Source: Rhizobiaceae bacterium (lineage in GTDB: Bacteria > Pseudomonadota > Alphaproteobacteria > Rhizobiales > Rhizobiaceae). From it: 64,000 bases of DNA. The translations under genes were made by a program, and so were the position numbers. Position 1 is the stretch's first letter. The number at the start of each line of letters is the position of its first letter. A model generated the notes under the pieces. It made no database searches, was not told the origin of the DNA, and saw only the letters and a program-made list of their open reading frames with translations. Below are positions 35,620-43,840 of this stretch, piece by piece. Where the stretch lies: NCBI GenBank assembly GCA_019635755.1, contig JAHBYW010000002.1:62001-126000 (forward strand), given 5' to 3'.

Positions 35620-37461
35620 TCAGTTCGCGGAGGCGCTGCGGACCGGGGCTACCAGCGGCGTGATGCGGCGCATCGCGACGCGGCGGTTCTGGCGCTCGGG
35701 CTCCTGGGTCTTCACCTTCAGATACTCCTCGCCATACCCCTGCGTGGCCAGGTTCTCCGGCGGGATGCCGAAGACGTCGGTCAGCGCTGTGGCAACGGCC
35801 TCGGCGCGGCGATCCGACAGGGCGAGGTTGGCGAGCTCCGAGCCGACCGCGTCGGTGTGGCCTTCGATGAGGAAGGTCTCCGCCGGGTTCTCGTCCAGCA
35901 GCCTGAGCATCGCCTGGGCAACGCCCTCGAGCTTGGGGATCTGGCTGTCGCCCACCTCGGCCGAGCCGAAGGCGAAGGTGATCGAGTCCAGCTCGACGCG
36001 CCGCGTCTTGTCACGGATGCGTGCCGACCGCTTCACCTCGTCGATCGAGTAGAGACGCTCGACCCGCTCCACCGGAGGCTGGTCGAGGAAGGCGTAGTAC
36101 ACGTCCGGATCGCGAACGCGGTCGGCCTGCAGGATGTACTCGTCCACGGGAATGACGAGACGCATGGGCGGCAGGTCGAGCCCGGGATCGCGCCAGTCGA
36201 CGACACGGTCCCAGTTGCGCTCGTCGACATAGACCAGCACCACTTCGCGGCCGTCGGGCGTGATGCGCGAACGCTGGATCACGTCGCCGTAGCGGTTGCG
36301 GATGGTGACGATCTCGGTGCCGTCCGAGCGCACGATCGTCTCGCGGGTACGGCCGCGCGGCAGGTCCTCGTAGTAGACCTCGCGGGCACCGCGCGACATG
36401 CGCGGGCTCTCGTTGCTCTCCACGAAGATGTTGTTGTTGAACTGGATGACGATGCGGCCGGCGATCTCGCGCAGGACCTCGGCGCCATCCGGACGCTCGG
36501 TGCGGGCGGCGGCCTGTTCGGGCGTGCGCTCGACGCGCGTGCCCTCCTCGGCCGTGGCCGCACGGACCTCGGCAGGAGCGGCGTCCGCCTGGGCGGCAGC
36601 GTCATCCGCGGGCGGCGGCGCCGCAGGCTCGGCCGGTACCTGGGCGGCATCGCCGGCCGGAGCAGGGGCCTGCTTCTGGCTGTCCAGCACCGGAGCGGCC
36701 GAGCCATCCATCGGCACCTCGGTCGCGGCGTCCGGTTCGCCTGCGGCCGGCGCATCGGGATCCGCGGGGGCTTCGCCTTCCGCCGGGGCCTCGGTCGGGG
36801 ATTCGGCATCGGCCGGCGCACCGTCGGCGGGCGCCGCGGGTTCCTCTGCGGGCTGCTCGTCAGCCGGCTGCTCGGCCGTGGGCTCCTCCGCTGCGGGCGG
36901 CGTGGTGGTCGCATCGCTGTCGGCCGGTGCCTCGGGAGCAGGCGCCTCAGGAGCAGGAGCCTCAGGAGCGGGTGCCTCAGGAGCAGGAGCCTCCGGAGCC
37001 GGCGCCTCGGGAGCCGGCGCTTCGGGCGCAGGTGCTTCAGGAGCGGGCGCTTCGGGAGCGGGTGCCTCGGGAGCCGGTGCCTCAGGCGCAGGTGCCTCTG
37101 GAGCCGGCGCCTCGGGAGCAGGAGCCTCGGGTTCGGGCGCCGGTTCAGGCGCGGGGGCAGGTTCGGGCGCGGGCTCGGGGACCGGGGCGGCGTCAGGTGC
37201 CGGCGCTTCCGGTTCGGGGGTCGTCTCGGCGGGCGTTTCGCCCTGCTGCTTTGCCTCCTCCTCGGCCTCGCGCTTCAGGCGGAGCAGGCGTCCCTCCTCC
37301 GTCTCCTCGGCTGCGCCGTCGGCCTGCGCCAGAACCAGCGGGCGCACGCCGGTGGCGGGCTTCAGATGGTCCGTGAGACGAGGCGCAGGCGCCGCGCCCA
37401 GCGGGGCGGCCATCAACAGGCCGAGGGCTGTGCCGGCCAGAATCCATGCATGGCGTTTCAT
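35620..37461 (-). CDS. OmpA-family protein with long APEAP repeat
   Basis: A 613-residue protein. Residues 1-23 are a signal peptide (MKRHAWILAGTALGLLMAAPLGA). From about 70 to 340 the sequence is almost only Ala, Pro, Glu and Asp, including some 14 APEAP units. Residues about 495-600 are an OmpA C-terminal peptidoglycan-binding domain: IEGHTDAVGSELANLALSDRRAEAV, and a C-terminal QEPERQNRRVAMRR. The middle (EREVLREIAGRIVIQFNNNIFVE-like) region is conserved among rhizobial relatives. It likely links the outer membrane and cell wall, with the acidic repeat as a spacer through the periplasm. Confidence 0.9.
   Translation of the reverse strand: MKRHAWILAGTALGLLMAAPLGAAPAPRLTDHLKPATGVRPLVLAQADGAAEETEEGRLLRLKREAEEEAKQQGETPAETTPEPEAPAPDAAPVPEPAPEPAPAPEPAPEPEAPAPEAPAPEAPAPEAPAPEAPAPEAPAPEAPAPEAPAPEAPAPEAPAPEAPAPEAPAPEAPAPEAPADSDATTTPPAAEEPTAEQPADEQPAEEPAAPADGAPADAESPTEAPAEGEAPADPDAPAAGEPDAATEVPMDGSAAPVLDSQKQAPAPAGDAAQVPAEPAAPPPADDAAAQADAAPAEVRAATAEEGTRVERTPEQAAARTERPDGAEVLREIAGRIVIQFNNNIFVESNESPRMSRGAREVYYEDLPRGRTRETIVRSDGTEIVTIRNRYGDVIQRSRITPDGREVVLVYVDERNWDRVVDWRDPGLDLPPMRLVIPVDEYILQADRVRDPDVYYAFLDQPPVERVERLYSIDEVKRSARIRDKTRRVELDSITFAFGSAEVGDSQIPKLEGVAQAMLRLLDENPAETFLIEGHTDAVGSELANLALSDRRAEAVATALTDVFGIPPENLATQGYGEEYLKVKTQEPERQNRRVAMRRITPLVAPVRSASAN
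36926..37136 (-). repeat. 15-bp coding repeat for APEAP units
   Basis: Tandem 15-base units with small variations (such as GGAGCCGGCGCCTC) repeat about 14 times in frame inside the OmpA-family gene, encoding Ala-Pro-Glu-Ala-Pro. Unit number probably varies between strains by slippage. Confidence 0.85.
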
Positions 37462-37637
37462 TCGTGATTCTCCCGAAAGGGCGTGTCCCGTCGCCGCCCT
37501 AATCCCCCGCCGCCGGAATGGTTCCGCTCCTGCGTCGACGCAGTTCTCCGCCGAGCGCTGCGAATCGACACCCGAATCCGGCCTGCGCGGCCCCGATCGC
37601 CTTGACCGCGGGCCCTGCAGCGCTCACATGCGCGGCG

Positions 37638-38081
37638 ATGGAGCCGTTCTGGAAAAGCAAGCCGCTGGAGGCGATGAGCCCCGCCGAGTGGGAGTCGCTC
37701 TGCGACGGCTGCGGCAAATGCTGCCTCGCCAAGCTCGAGGACGAGGACACGGCCGAGATCTACTGGACCAGCGTGTCGTGCCGCCTGTTCGACGCGGGAA
37801 CCTGCCGCTGCGCGGACTACGAGAACCGTCGGGCGAAGGTCGAGGACTGCGTCCAGCTCACGCCGGCGAACGTGCGCACCATCGACTGGCTGCCATCGAC
37901 CTGCGGCTACCGGCTCGCCGCGGAAGGCCGCGATCTCTACTGGTGGCACCATCTCGTCTCCGGCAGCCGGGAGACGGTGCACGAGGCGGGCATCTCCATG
38001 CGCGGCCGCGTCACGGCCACGGAAAGCGACATGGCCGACGACGAGGATTATTTCGACCACGTGCTCGACGATCAGCCCTGA
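37638..38081 (+). CDS. YcgN/UPF0260 cysteine cluster protein
   Basis: A 147-residue protein of the YcgN (UPF0260) family, starting [38 protein letters not shown]. The Cys-rich motif CDGCGKCC plus [34 protein letters not shown] are diagnostic and probably bind metal. Function unknown. ATG 37638 is chosen because it matches the conserved start; the frame is open from 37518 but that part looks like non-coding sequence. Confidence 0.9.
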   Translation: MEPFWKSKPLEAMSPAEWESLCDGCGKCCLAKLEDEDTAEIYWTSVSCRLFDAGTCRCADYENRRAKVEDCVQLTPANVRTIDWLPSTCGYRLAAEGRDLYWWHHLVSGSRETVHEAGISMRGRVTATESDMADDEDYFDHVLDDQP

Positions 38082-38337
38082 GGGCAGCCCTAAGGGGCAG
38101 CCCGAGTGGCGGCCCGAAGTGCCGGGCGCGCGGGCGGGCGACGACACGTCGGTTCCGAACTCTGCCCTTTCAGACTGGACGAACCATCCCTCGCGCGCCG
38201 CGTTGAAGGCCCAGCCTCGCCGGCTCCGGCGATGAACGCAGGATGAACAGGCGGTTCCCGGCCGGTTCAGCAGAGCGGGTCCACACTCCTAAGGTCGCTC
38301 CCGCGACAGAGGGACACCCGCAACAAGGAGAAAAACA

Positions 38338-38748
38338 ATGTTCGACCGAATCAAGACCCTCGGCAAGACGATCGCGCTCTCGGCAACGATCGGCGCGGGC
38401 GTGCTCGCCGCCATACCCGCCCAGGCGGACAGCCTCTACTTCAGCTTCGGCAGCGGCGGCTCGCGCGCCGGCGTCGTGATCGGCGAGAGCGGCCATGCCC
38501 GCCACTGGGACCGCCGCGGCGACTGGCGCGACGGCCGCGATTGGCGCGGTGGCCGCGACCGCGACTGGCGTCACGGCCGCCAGAGCTGCTCGCCGGAGCG
38601 CGCGGTGAACAAGGCAAACCGGATGGGCATCCACCGTGCCCGCGTGGCCGACGTCAGCCGCAACACGATCACCGTGCGCGGCCGCCAGTACGGCGACCGG
38701 GTGCGCGTGACCTTCGCGCGCGCGCCGGGCTGCCCGATCATCAGCTAA
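38338..38748 (+). CDS. Small secreted basic protein
   Basis: A 136-residue protein. Residues 1-31 are a signal peptide (MFDRIKTLGKTIALSATIGAGVLAAIPAQA, cut after QA). The middle is a run of Arg, Gly, Asp and Trp (DRRGDWRDGRDWRGGRDRDW). The C-terminal part starting CSPERAVNKANRMG and ending GCPIIS is conserved in alphaproteobacterial secreted proteins of unknown function, with two Cys that could pair. Start ATG 38338 has AAGGAG eight bases before it. It is followed by a bidirectional terminator. Confidence 0.75.
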   Translation: MFDRIKTLGKTIALSATIGAGVLAAIPAQADSLYFSFGSGGSRAGVVIGESGHARHWDRRGDWRDGRDWRGGRDRDWRHGRQSCSPERAVNKANRMGIHRARVADVSRNTITVRGRQYGDRVRVTFARAPGCPIIS

Positions 38749-38767
38749 GGCCCGATCATCAGCCAAG
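38732..38767. repeat. 18-bp tandem duplication across a stop codon
   Basis: The unit GCCCGATCATCAGCTAAG at 38732-38749 is followed at once by a near-identical copy at 38750-38767 (17 of 18 bases). The first copy contains the stop of the secreted basic protein gene. In the second copy the stop is changed to CAA. Confidence 0.8.
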
Positions 38768-38843
38768 GCCGGCGGCGTCCAGGACCCAATGGACTCCGCC
38801 TGAAACGAAAGAACGGCTGAGACGAAAGAAGAGACTGAAACAA

Positions 38844-38877
38844 AAGAAGGGCGCCGGATCGATCCGGCGCCCTTCTT
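38844..38877. terminator. Bidirectional terminator, 34-bp perfect palindrome
   Basis: A perfect palindrome centred at 38860/38861, with AAGAAGGGCGCCGGATC on the left arm and its complement on the right. It ends in TTCTT on both strands and lies between the stops of the rightward secreted protein gene (38748) and the leftward SIMPL gene (38900). Confidence 0.85.
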
Positions 38878-38899
38878 GCATGCGGGGACCGTGCCGCCG

Positions 38900-39610
38900 C
38901 TACTGGATCTCGTAGGTGATGTTCACCTGCACGCGGTAGGCGTTCTCGCCGGCCTGGACCGGCACGGCCGGCGCCGCCGCGTCGAATGCCTTCGCCTCGA
39001 TCGGCATCGGCGGCTGCGAATAGGTCAGCTCCGACATTTCGAGGATCTTGCCGAGCTGGATGCCGGCCGCCTCGGCGAGCGTCGTCGCCTTGGCGCGGGC
39101 GTCGGCGACGGCCTTCTTGCGCGCTTCGGTGACCACCGCGGACGGGTCGTCATTGCCGAAGGTGATCGAGCCGCCCTGGTTGACGCCGAGCGAGACCGCC
39201 GCGTCCAGCACCTCGCCGGTCTTCGACAGATCGCGCACGCGCACGGAGAGCGTGTTCGACACCTGGTAGGCGACGAGGCGGCTCTCCTGCGTGCCGTCCG
39301 GCTTGTTGGTGTAGTCGTAGCGCGGATAGATCTGGATGCCGGCCGTCTGGAGGTCGCGGTCGGCGATGCCGAACTGCTTCAGCGCCGCGATCACCGCCGC
39401 CATCGCCTCGTTGTTGGCGGTCATGGCCTCCCGCGCCGTCGCCGCCTCCCGCATCACGGTGAGCGAGAGCAGCGCGAGGTCCGGCGCCACGGTCGCCTCG
39501 CCTTCGCCGACCACCAGGATGCGCGGCGGCGGAAGGTCCTGCGCGGCTGCGGCGGCGACGGGCAGCGCCGCCGAGGCCGCGAGCGCGAGGGCGAACATTC
39601 TACGGTTCAT
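38900..39610 (-). CDS. SIMPL-domain (DUF541) periplasmic protein
   Basis: A 236-residue protein with a signal peptide (MNRRMFALALAASAALPVAAAAAQ) and one SIMPL/DUF541 domain: ILVVGEGEATVAPDLALLSLTV, NLNEAMAAVIAALKQFGIADRDLQTAGIQIYPRYDY-like and QVNITYEIQ at the end. Periplasmic members such as YggE affect the oxidative-stress response. ATG 39610 starts the signal peptide and has CGGAGAGAC before it; the frame is open to 39892. An FNR-type site lies 111 bases upstream. Confidence 0.9.
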   Translation of the reverse strand: MNRRMFALALAASAALPVAAAAAQDLPPPRILVVGEGEATVAPDLALLSLTVMREAATAREAMTANNEAMAAVIAALKQFGIADRDLQTAGIQIYPRYDYTNKPDGTQESRLVAYQVSNTLSVRVRDLSKTGEVLDAAVSLGVNQGGSITFGNDDPSAVVTEARKKAVADARAKATTLAEAAGIQLGKILEMSELTYSQPPMPIEAKAFDAAAPAVPVQAGENAYRVQVNITYEIQ

Positions 39611-39721
39611 GGAAGTCTCTCCGTTGGCAAATGCCTTCAAGCGGCTTGGATACGTCCCGAATGTGAGACGATTGCGGCGGGGCCTTCCTTGGCGCGGCTC
39701 CCTTGCGGCAGGCTGGAGCGA

Positions 39722-39735
39722 TTGACCTGCGTCAA
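39722..39735. promoter_or_regulatory. FNR/FixK-type box in front of the SIMPL gene
   Basis: TTGACCTGCGTCAA is a perfect 5-4-5 palindrome matching the FNR/FixK consensus TTGAY-N4-RTCAA. It ends 111 bases before the SIMPL start. No other target lies nearer on this strand. Confidence 0.6.
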
Positions 39736-39874
39736 TGCCGACGCGCGCGAGGGGTGGAAATCTCCCGCCGACAGCCGCGATGAGCCGGCATCGCCGGAGA
39801 TGCTTCTGTCGATGCGGCCGAATGCGGATCGGATCGTCGGCGCGGCGAGGAGACTCGCCGCCGAGCAAGGTTTT

Positions 39875-39928
39875 GGCACGCGGACCCCGCACTCCTCCTT
39901 CCCACTCCCCCCAGTGGGTCCGCGTGCC
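39875..39928. terminator. Large hairpin downstream of the L,D-transpeptidase
   Basis: Arms GGCACGCGGACC (39875-39886) and its complement (39917-39928) form a 12-bp stem around a 30-base loop which itself can fold (CCCACT / AGTGGG). The transpeptidase stop is 40 bases away. No clear U-run follows on its strand (AAAACC on leftward), so the function is uncertain. Confidence 0.45.
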
Positions 39929-39967
39929 TCTTTTCCTCCATCTCGCGTCGGAGCTTCGGGTCCCGTC

Positions 39968-40414
39968 TCAGCGGCGCACGACGATCGACGTGGCGCCGCG
40001 TCCATAGGTGCTGACGAGGTCGAAGAGACGGTGTGCGTTCGCCGGGTGGAGCCGCACGCAGCCGTGTGAGGCCGGATGGCCGAGCCGGCCGATCTCGGTC
40101 GTGCCGTGGATCGCGTAGCCGCCGTGGAAGAACACGGAGTAGGGCATCGGCGCGTTGTCGTAGATCGACGAATACCAGACACGCTCGAGCCGGATGGGGC
40201 GGTAGGTGCCCACGGGCGTCCTGTAGCCCTTGCGCGCGGTGGAGACCGGCCATCGATGGAGCGTGCGTCCGTCGACGGCCACGGACATGGCCTGTTCCGA
40301 CAGGTCAATGGTGACGAGGAGATGCGCGGCGGCGGCCGCCGGAGCCGTCGGCGCCAGATGGAGCAGCGCGACGCAGCCGAGCAGCTGGAGCGCAGTGCGC
40401 AGTCGAGAGAACAC
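39968..40414 (-). CDS. L,D-transpeptidase (YkuD)
   Basis: A 148-residue small secreted L,D-transpeptidase. After a signal peptide (through PAAAAA) comes a YkuD domain with AIHGTTEIGRLG (His103, Gly104) and the catalytic SHGCVRL at 116-122, Cys119 being the nucleophile. Such enzymes make 3-3 cross-links in peptidoglycan or attach proteins to it. It is shorter than most, with no LysM or PG-binding domain. An FNR-type site lies 62 bases upstream of its start, with a TATGCA hexamer 22 bases further toward the gene, a spacing that fits activation. Confidence 0.92.
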   Translation of the reverse strand: MFSRLRTALQLLGCVALLHLAPTAPAAAAAHLLVTIDLSEQAMSVAVDGRTLHRWPVSTARKGYRTPVGTYRPIRLERVWYSSIYDNAPMPYSVFFHGGYAIHGTTEIGRLGHPASHGCVRLHPANAHRLFDLVSTYGRGATSIVVRR

Positions 40415-40476
40415 GCGGCGGTCTCCGTTCGGGCGGTGTTAGCCTGCCTGCATAGCGGCTTGAGCCGCCGGCCTCA

Positions 40477-40490
40477 TTGACCGGGGTCAA
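40477..40490. promoter_or_regulatory. FNR/FixK-type box before the L,D-transpeptidase
   Basis: TTGACCGGGGTCAA is a perfect palindrome matching TTGAY-N4-RTCAA. It is 62 bases upstream of the L,D-transpeptidase start on the leftward strand and is followed, 22 bases on, by TATGCA, as expected for a site at -41.5. Confidence 0.65.
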
Positions 40491-40533
40491 AGGTTTTGCC
40501 GCTGTCCGGCGAGCGGGATCCTGCGCCGGCCGA

Positions 40534-40547
40534 TTGACGCAGATCAT
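40534..40547. promoter_or_regulatory. FNR/FixK-type box before the efflux operon
   Basis: TTGACGCAGATCAT matches the FNR/FixK consensus at nine of ten conserved bases. It is also exactly 62 bases before its gene, the macA-like start at 40610. No convincing -10 is seen. Confidence 0.45.
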
Positions 40548-40609
40548 GGAGCACGGCCTCGGACCGGGCGCATCCATTCCTCGCAGGCACGTCAATCAGG
40601 GAGGCCGGG

Positions 40610-41905
40610 ATGGCCGCCAAGTCCGAAGGCAAGCGGGCGCCGGAACCGCAGCTGCGGGTGATTTCCGACCGCGACGGGGCGCCGACGCTCGGCGACCTCA
40701 TCGGCAAGGAGGCATCGACGCAGGGCGGCGCCATCCGACTGCTGCGCTGGATCCTGCCGATCGCGGTGCTGGCGGCGGTCGCCTATGCGGCATGGACCTA
40801 TCTCGGCGGCGAAGCCGGCTATGTCTACACAACAGCCCCGGTGACCCGCGGCGACCTGACAGTCGTGGTCACGGCGACAGGCACGATCCAGCCCGTCGCC
40901 CAGGTCGACGTTTCCTCGGCCATCTCCGGCGTCGTGAAGACGGTGAATGTGGACTTCAACAGCCCCGTGAAGGCGGGCGACGTGCTGGCCGAGCTCGACA
41001 CGGAGACGCTCGACGCCAACGTGGCGGCGGCGCGGGCCGGCGCCGCGACGGCCGAGGCCGGCGTCGCCAAGGCCAACGTCGCGCTGAGGACGGCGCGGAG
41101 CGCGTATGACCGCCAGGTGACGCTGTTCGAGCGGCGCCTCATCTCGGAGCGCGACCTCGAGACGGCGACGTCCAATCTCGACGATGCATCGGCCTCGGTC
41201 CGGTCGGCGGAGGCCCAGCTGGCGAAGGCCAAGGCCGACCTGCAGCTGACCGAGATCAACCGCTCGCACGCGTCGATCACCTCGCCGATCGACGGCATCG
41301 TGCTGTCACGCAGCATCAGCGAAGGCTCGACGGTCGCCGCCTCGCTGCAGGCGCCGGTGCTCTTCTCGATCGCCGGCGACCTCCGGCAGATGGAGGCGCG
41401 GGTCGACGTGGACGAGGCCGACATCGGCGGCGTCGCGGTGGGCCAGGCGGCGGCGTTCAGGGTGGATGCCTATCGCGAGCGCGCGTTTCCCGCGACCATC
41501 AAGGGCATCCGCTTCGAGTCCGAGACGATCAACAACGTCGTCACCTACAAGGCGCTGCTCGACGTCGACAATTCGGCGCTGCTGCTGCGACCGGGCATGA
41601 CGGCGACGGCCGACATCGTCGTCGGCACCGTCAAGGCCGCGCTGCTGGTGCCCAACGCCGCGCTGCGCTTCCTGCCGCCGGGCGGATCGACCGGCACCGG
41701 CAGCATCTTCGGGCCGCCCCACATGGGGCCGATCACGTCGGCGGAACCGGGCGGCGGCCAGCGCTCCGTCTGGGTGCTGCGCGACGGCGTGCCGGCCGAG
41801 GTGCAGGTGAAGGTCGGCGCGACCGACGGGACCAGCACCGAGATCCTGTCCGGCGACCTCGCCGAGGGCAACGCCGTCATCACCGACGCGGTCGAGGCCG
41901 AGTAG
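40610..41905 (+). CDS. MacA-like periplasmic adaptor (membrane fusion protein)
   Basis: A 431-residue HlyD/MacA-type adaptor. One membrane helix at about 41-65 (LLRWILPIAVLAAVAYAAWTYLGG) is followed by the lipoyl barrel-sandwich (VTRGDLTVVVTATGTIQPVAQVDVSSAISGVV), a helical hairpin (about 125-215), a second lipoyl half (INRSHASITSPIDGIVLSR) and beta-barrel/MP domains. It joins an inner-membrane ABC pump to an outer-membrane channel. Start ATG 40610 has GGGAGG five bases before it. It heads a three-gene operon. Confidence 0.92.
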   Translation: MAAKSEGKRAPEPQLRVISDRDGAPTLGDLIGKEASTQGGAIRLLRWILPIAVLAAVAYAAWTYLGGEAGYVYTTAPVTRGDLTVVVTATGTIQPVAQVDVSSAISGVVKTVNVDFNSPVKAGDVLAELDTETLDANVAAARAGAATAEAGVAKANVALRTARSAYDRQVTLFERRLISERDLETATSNLDDASASVRSAEAQLAKAKADLQLTEINRSHASITSPIDGIVLSRSISEGSTVAASLQAPVLFSIAGDLRQMEARVDVDEADIGGVAVGQAAAFRVDAYRERAFPATIKGIRFESETINNVVTYKALLDVDNSALLLRPGMTATADIVVGTVKAALLVPNAALRFLPPGGSTGTGSIFGPPHMGPITSAEPGGGQRSVWVLRDGVPAEVQVKVGATDGTSTEILSGDLAEGNAVITDAVEAE

Positions 41906-41912
41906 ACCGGCA

Positions 41913-42626
41913 ATGCCGACCGAGCGCCCCCTCATCGAGTTCCGGTCCGTCAGCAAGGTCTATGGCGCCGGCGAGGCGGAGGTGCGCGCGCTGGACGGCG
42001 TCGACCTGACGATCGAACGCGGCGCCTTCGTCGCGATCATGGGGCCGTCCGGGTCGGGCAAGTCGACGGCGATGAACATCATGGGCTGCCTGGATACGCC
42101 GACATCCGGCGACTATCTGTTCCAGGGCGTCGGCGTGCGCGGGCTTGACCGCGACGAGCTGACGCTGATCCGCCGCTACCTCATCGGCTTCGTCTTCCAG
42201 GGCTTCAACCTGCTGGCCCGCACCTCGGCGCTCGACAATGTCGCGCTGCCCCTGGTCTACAAGGGCATTCCGCAGGCGGAGCGGACGGCGCGGGCGGCCA
42301 AGGCGCTGGCGCAGGTCGGCCTTGCCGGCCGGGAGAACCACACGCCGGCGCAGCTTTCCGGAGGCCAGCAGCAGCGCGTCGCGATCGCGCGCGCCATCGT
42401 CACCGGCCCGGCCGTCCTGCTCGCCGACGAACCGACGGGCAATCTCGACACGCGCATCAGCCGCGAGATCATGGAGATCATCTCGCGGTTGAACCGGGAC
42501 AGCGGCCTGACGGTCATCATGGTGACCCACGAGGAAGACATCGCGGCCTATGCGCAGCGGGTGGTGCGCTTCGTCGACGGCCGGATCGAGTCCGACCGCA
42601 GCACGGTGCCCGCCCATGCTCTATGA
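41913..42626 (+). CDS. MacB-like ABC transporter ATPase
   Basis: A 237-residue ABC ATPase of the LolD/MacB group: Walker A GPSGSGKST at about 43-51, signature LSGGQQQRVAIARA, Walker B VLLADEPTGNLD and switch HEEDI. In E. coli MacB the ATPase and permease are one chain; here they are separate genes. It starts seven bases after the adaptor stop and overlaps the permease gene by 11 bases. Confidence 0.95.
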   Translation: MPTERPLIEFRSVSKVYGAGEAEVRALDGVDLTIERGAFVAIMGPSGSGKSTAMNIMGCLDTPTSGDYLFQGVGVRGLDRDELTLIRRYLIGFVFQGFNLLARTSALDNVALPLVYKGIPQAERTARAAKALAQVGLAGRENHTPAQLSGGQQQRVAIARAIVTGPAVLLADEPTGNLDTRISREIMEIISRLNRDSGLTVIMVTHEEDIAAYAQRVVRFVDGRIESDRSTVPAHAL

Positions 42627-43818
42627 AACGGCGAGACTTGCGCTGCAGGCGATCCGGCGCAACGCGCTTCGTTCCTTCCTGACCATGCTGGGCATCGTCA
42701 TCGGCGTGGCCTCGGTCATCGCCATGGTGACGATCGGCAACGGCACGACCGAACGCATCACCGCGGAGATCGGCAAGCTGGGCTCCAACATGCTGTTCGT
42801 CATGCCCGGCCAGGTGCGGCCGGGCCGCACCGGCCCGGCGGCGCGGCCATTCACAGCCAAGGACGCCGACGCCGTGCGCGACCAGATCGCGCGCGTGCGC
42901 GCCGTCGCGCCGATCGCCCAGTCGGCGATGACGGTGGTCAATGGCGGCCAGAGCCGCACGGCGGCGGTGATCGGAACATTGGCCGACTATCTCGTCATCA
43001 CCGACTGGTCGCTGGCCGGCGGGCGGGCCTTCACCGACGCCGAGGAACGCGGCAGCTCGGTCTGCGTGATCGGCGAGACGGTGCGCAGCGATCTGTTCGG
43101 GCGCTCCTCTCCGGTGGGGCAGGACATCCGCGTCGGCCGCATCAACTGCGAGGTCGTCGGGGTGCTGACCAAGAAGGGCCAGTCCGCGATGGGATCCGAC
43201 CAGGACGACCTCGTCCTGCTGCCGCTCAGGACCTTCCAGCGGCGCATCGCCGGCAACAGCGACGTCAACGTCATCATGGTCTCGGCCGCGGCAAAGGCCG
43301 ACACCCGCAAGGTTCAGGCCGACATTGAGCGCCTGATGCGCGAGCGGCGGGGCATCACGAAGGGCCGCGAGGACGACTTTTCCGTCAACGACATGACGCA
43401 GATCGCCGACACGATGTCGGGCACGACCACGATCCTGACCGGCCTGCTGGCCGCCGTGGCGGGCGTCAGTCTGCTGGTCGGCGGGATCGGCATCATGAAC
43501 ATCATGCTGGTCTCCGTCACCGAACGGACACGGGAGATCGGCATCCGCCTCGCCATCGGCGCGATGGAGCGGCAGGTGCTGGCGCAGTTCCTGGTGGAGG
43601 CGACCGTGCTGGCGCTGCTGGGCGGGGTGATGGGGATCGTGTTCGGCCTCGGCCTTGCCTACGCCGTCGACCTCTATCTCGACCTGCCCGTGGTCCTGAG
43701 CCCCGCGGCGATCGCCGTCTCCTTCGCCTTCGCGGCGGCGATCGGCCTCGTCTTCGGCTTCTTCCCGGCGCGGCGCGCGGCGCGGCTGAACCCGATCGAG
43801 GCGCTGAGGCACGAGTAG
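42616..43818 (+). CDS. MacB/FtsX-like ABC transporter permease
   Basis: A 400-residue permease. An N-terminal helix (RRNALRSFLTMLGIVIGVASVIAM) is followed by a periplasmic MacB_PCD domain (about 45-245) and a C-terminal FtsX region with three helices (ILTGLLAAVAGVSLLVGGIGIMNIMLVSVTERTREIGIRLAIGA). ATG 42616 overlaps the ATPase end. No outer-membrane TolC-like gene is in the operon, so it must use one encoded elsewhere. Likely export of a macrolide-like molecule, lipopeptide or peptide; true substrate unknown. Confidence 0.93.
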   Translation: MLYETARLALQAIRRNALRSFLTMLGIVIGVASVIAMVTIGNGTTERITAEIGKLGSNMLFVMPGQVRPGRTGPAARPFTAKDADAVRDQIARVRAVAPIAQSAMTVVNGGQSRTAAVIGTLADYLVITDWSLAGGRAFTDAEERGSSVCVIGETVRSDLFGRSSPVGQDIRVGRINCEVVGVLTKKGQSAMGSDQDDLVLLPLRTFQRRIAGNSDVNVIMVSAAAKADTRKVQADIERLMRERRGITKGREDDFSVNDMTQIADTMSGTTTILTGLLAAVAGVSLLVGGIGIMNIMLVSVTERTREIGIRLAIGAMERQVLAQFLVEATVLALLGGVMGIVFGLGLAYAVDLYLDLPVVLSPAAIAVSFAFAAAIGLVFGFFPARRAARLNPIEALRHE

Positions 43819-43840
43819 GCCTGGCTGGGCCGCCCGGCCG

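Larger units (their letters stand above)
39611..39967. other. 357-base intergenic region with regulatory palindromes
   Basis: Lies between the SIMPL start and the L,D-transpeptidase stop. I see no gene. It holds a FNR-type site at 39722-39735 and a large hairpin at 39875-39928, and otherwise no clear signal. Confidence 0.6.

Noticed and set aside
36926-37136. Tandem repeats as a possible CRISPR array
   Set aside because: The units are 15 bp, contiguous, in frame and encode APEAP. There are no spacers and no cas genes.
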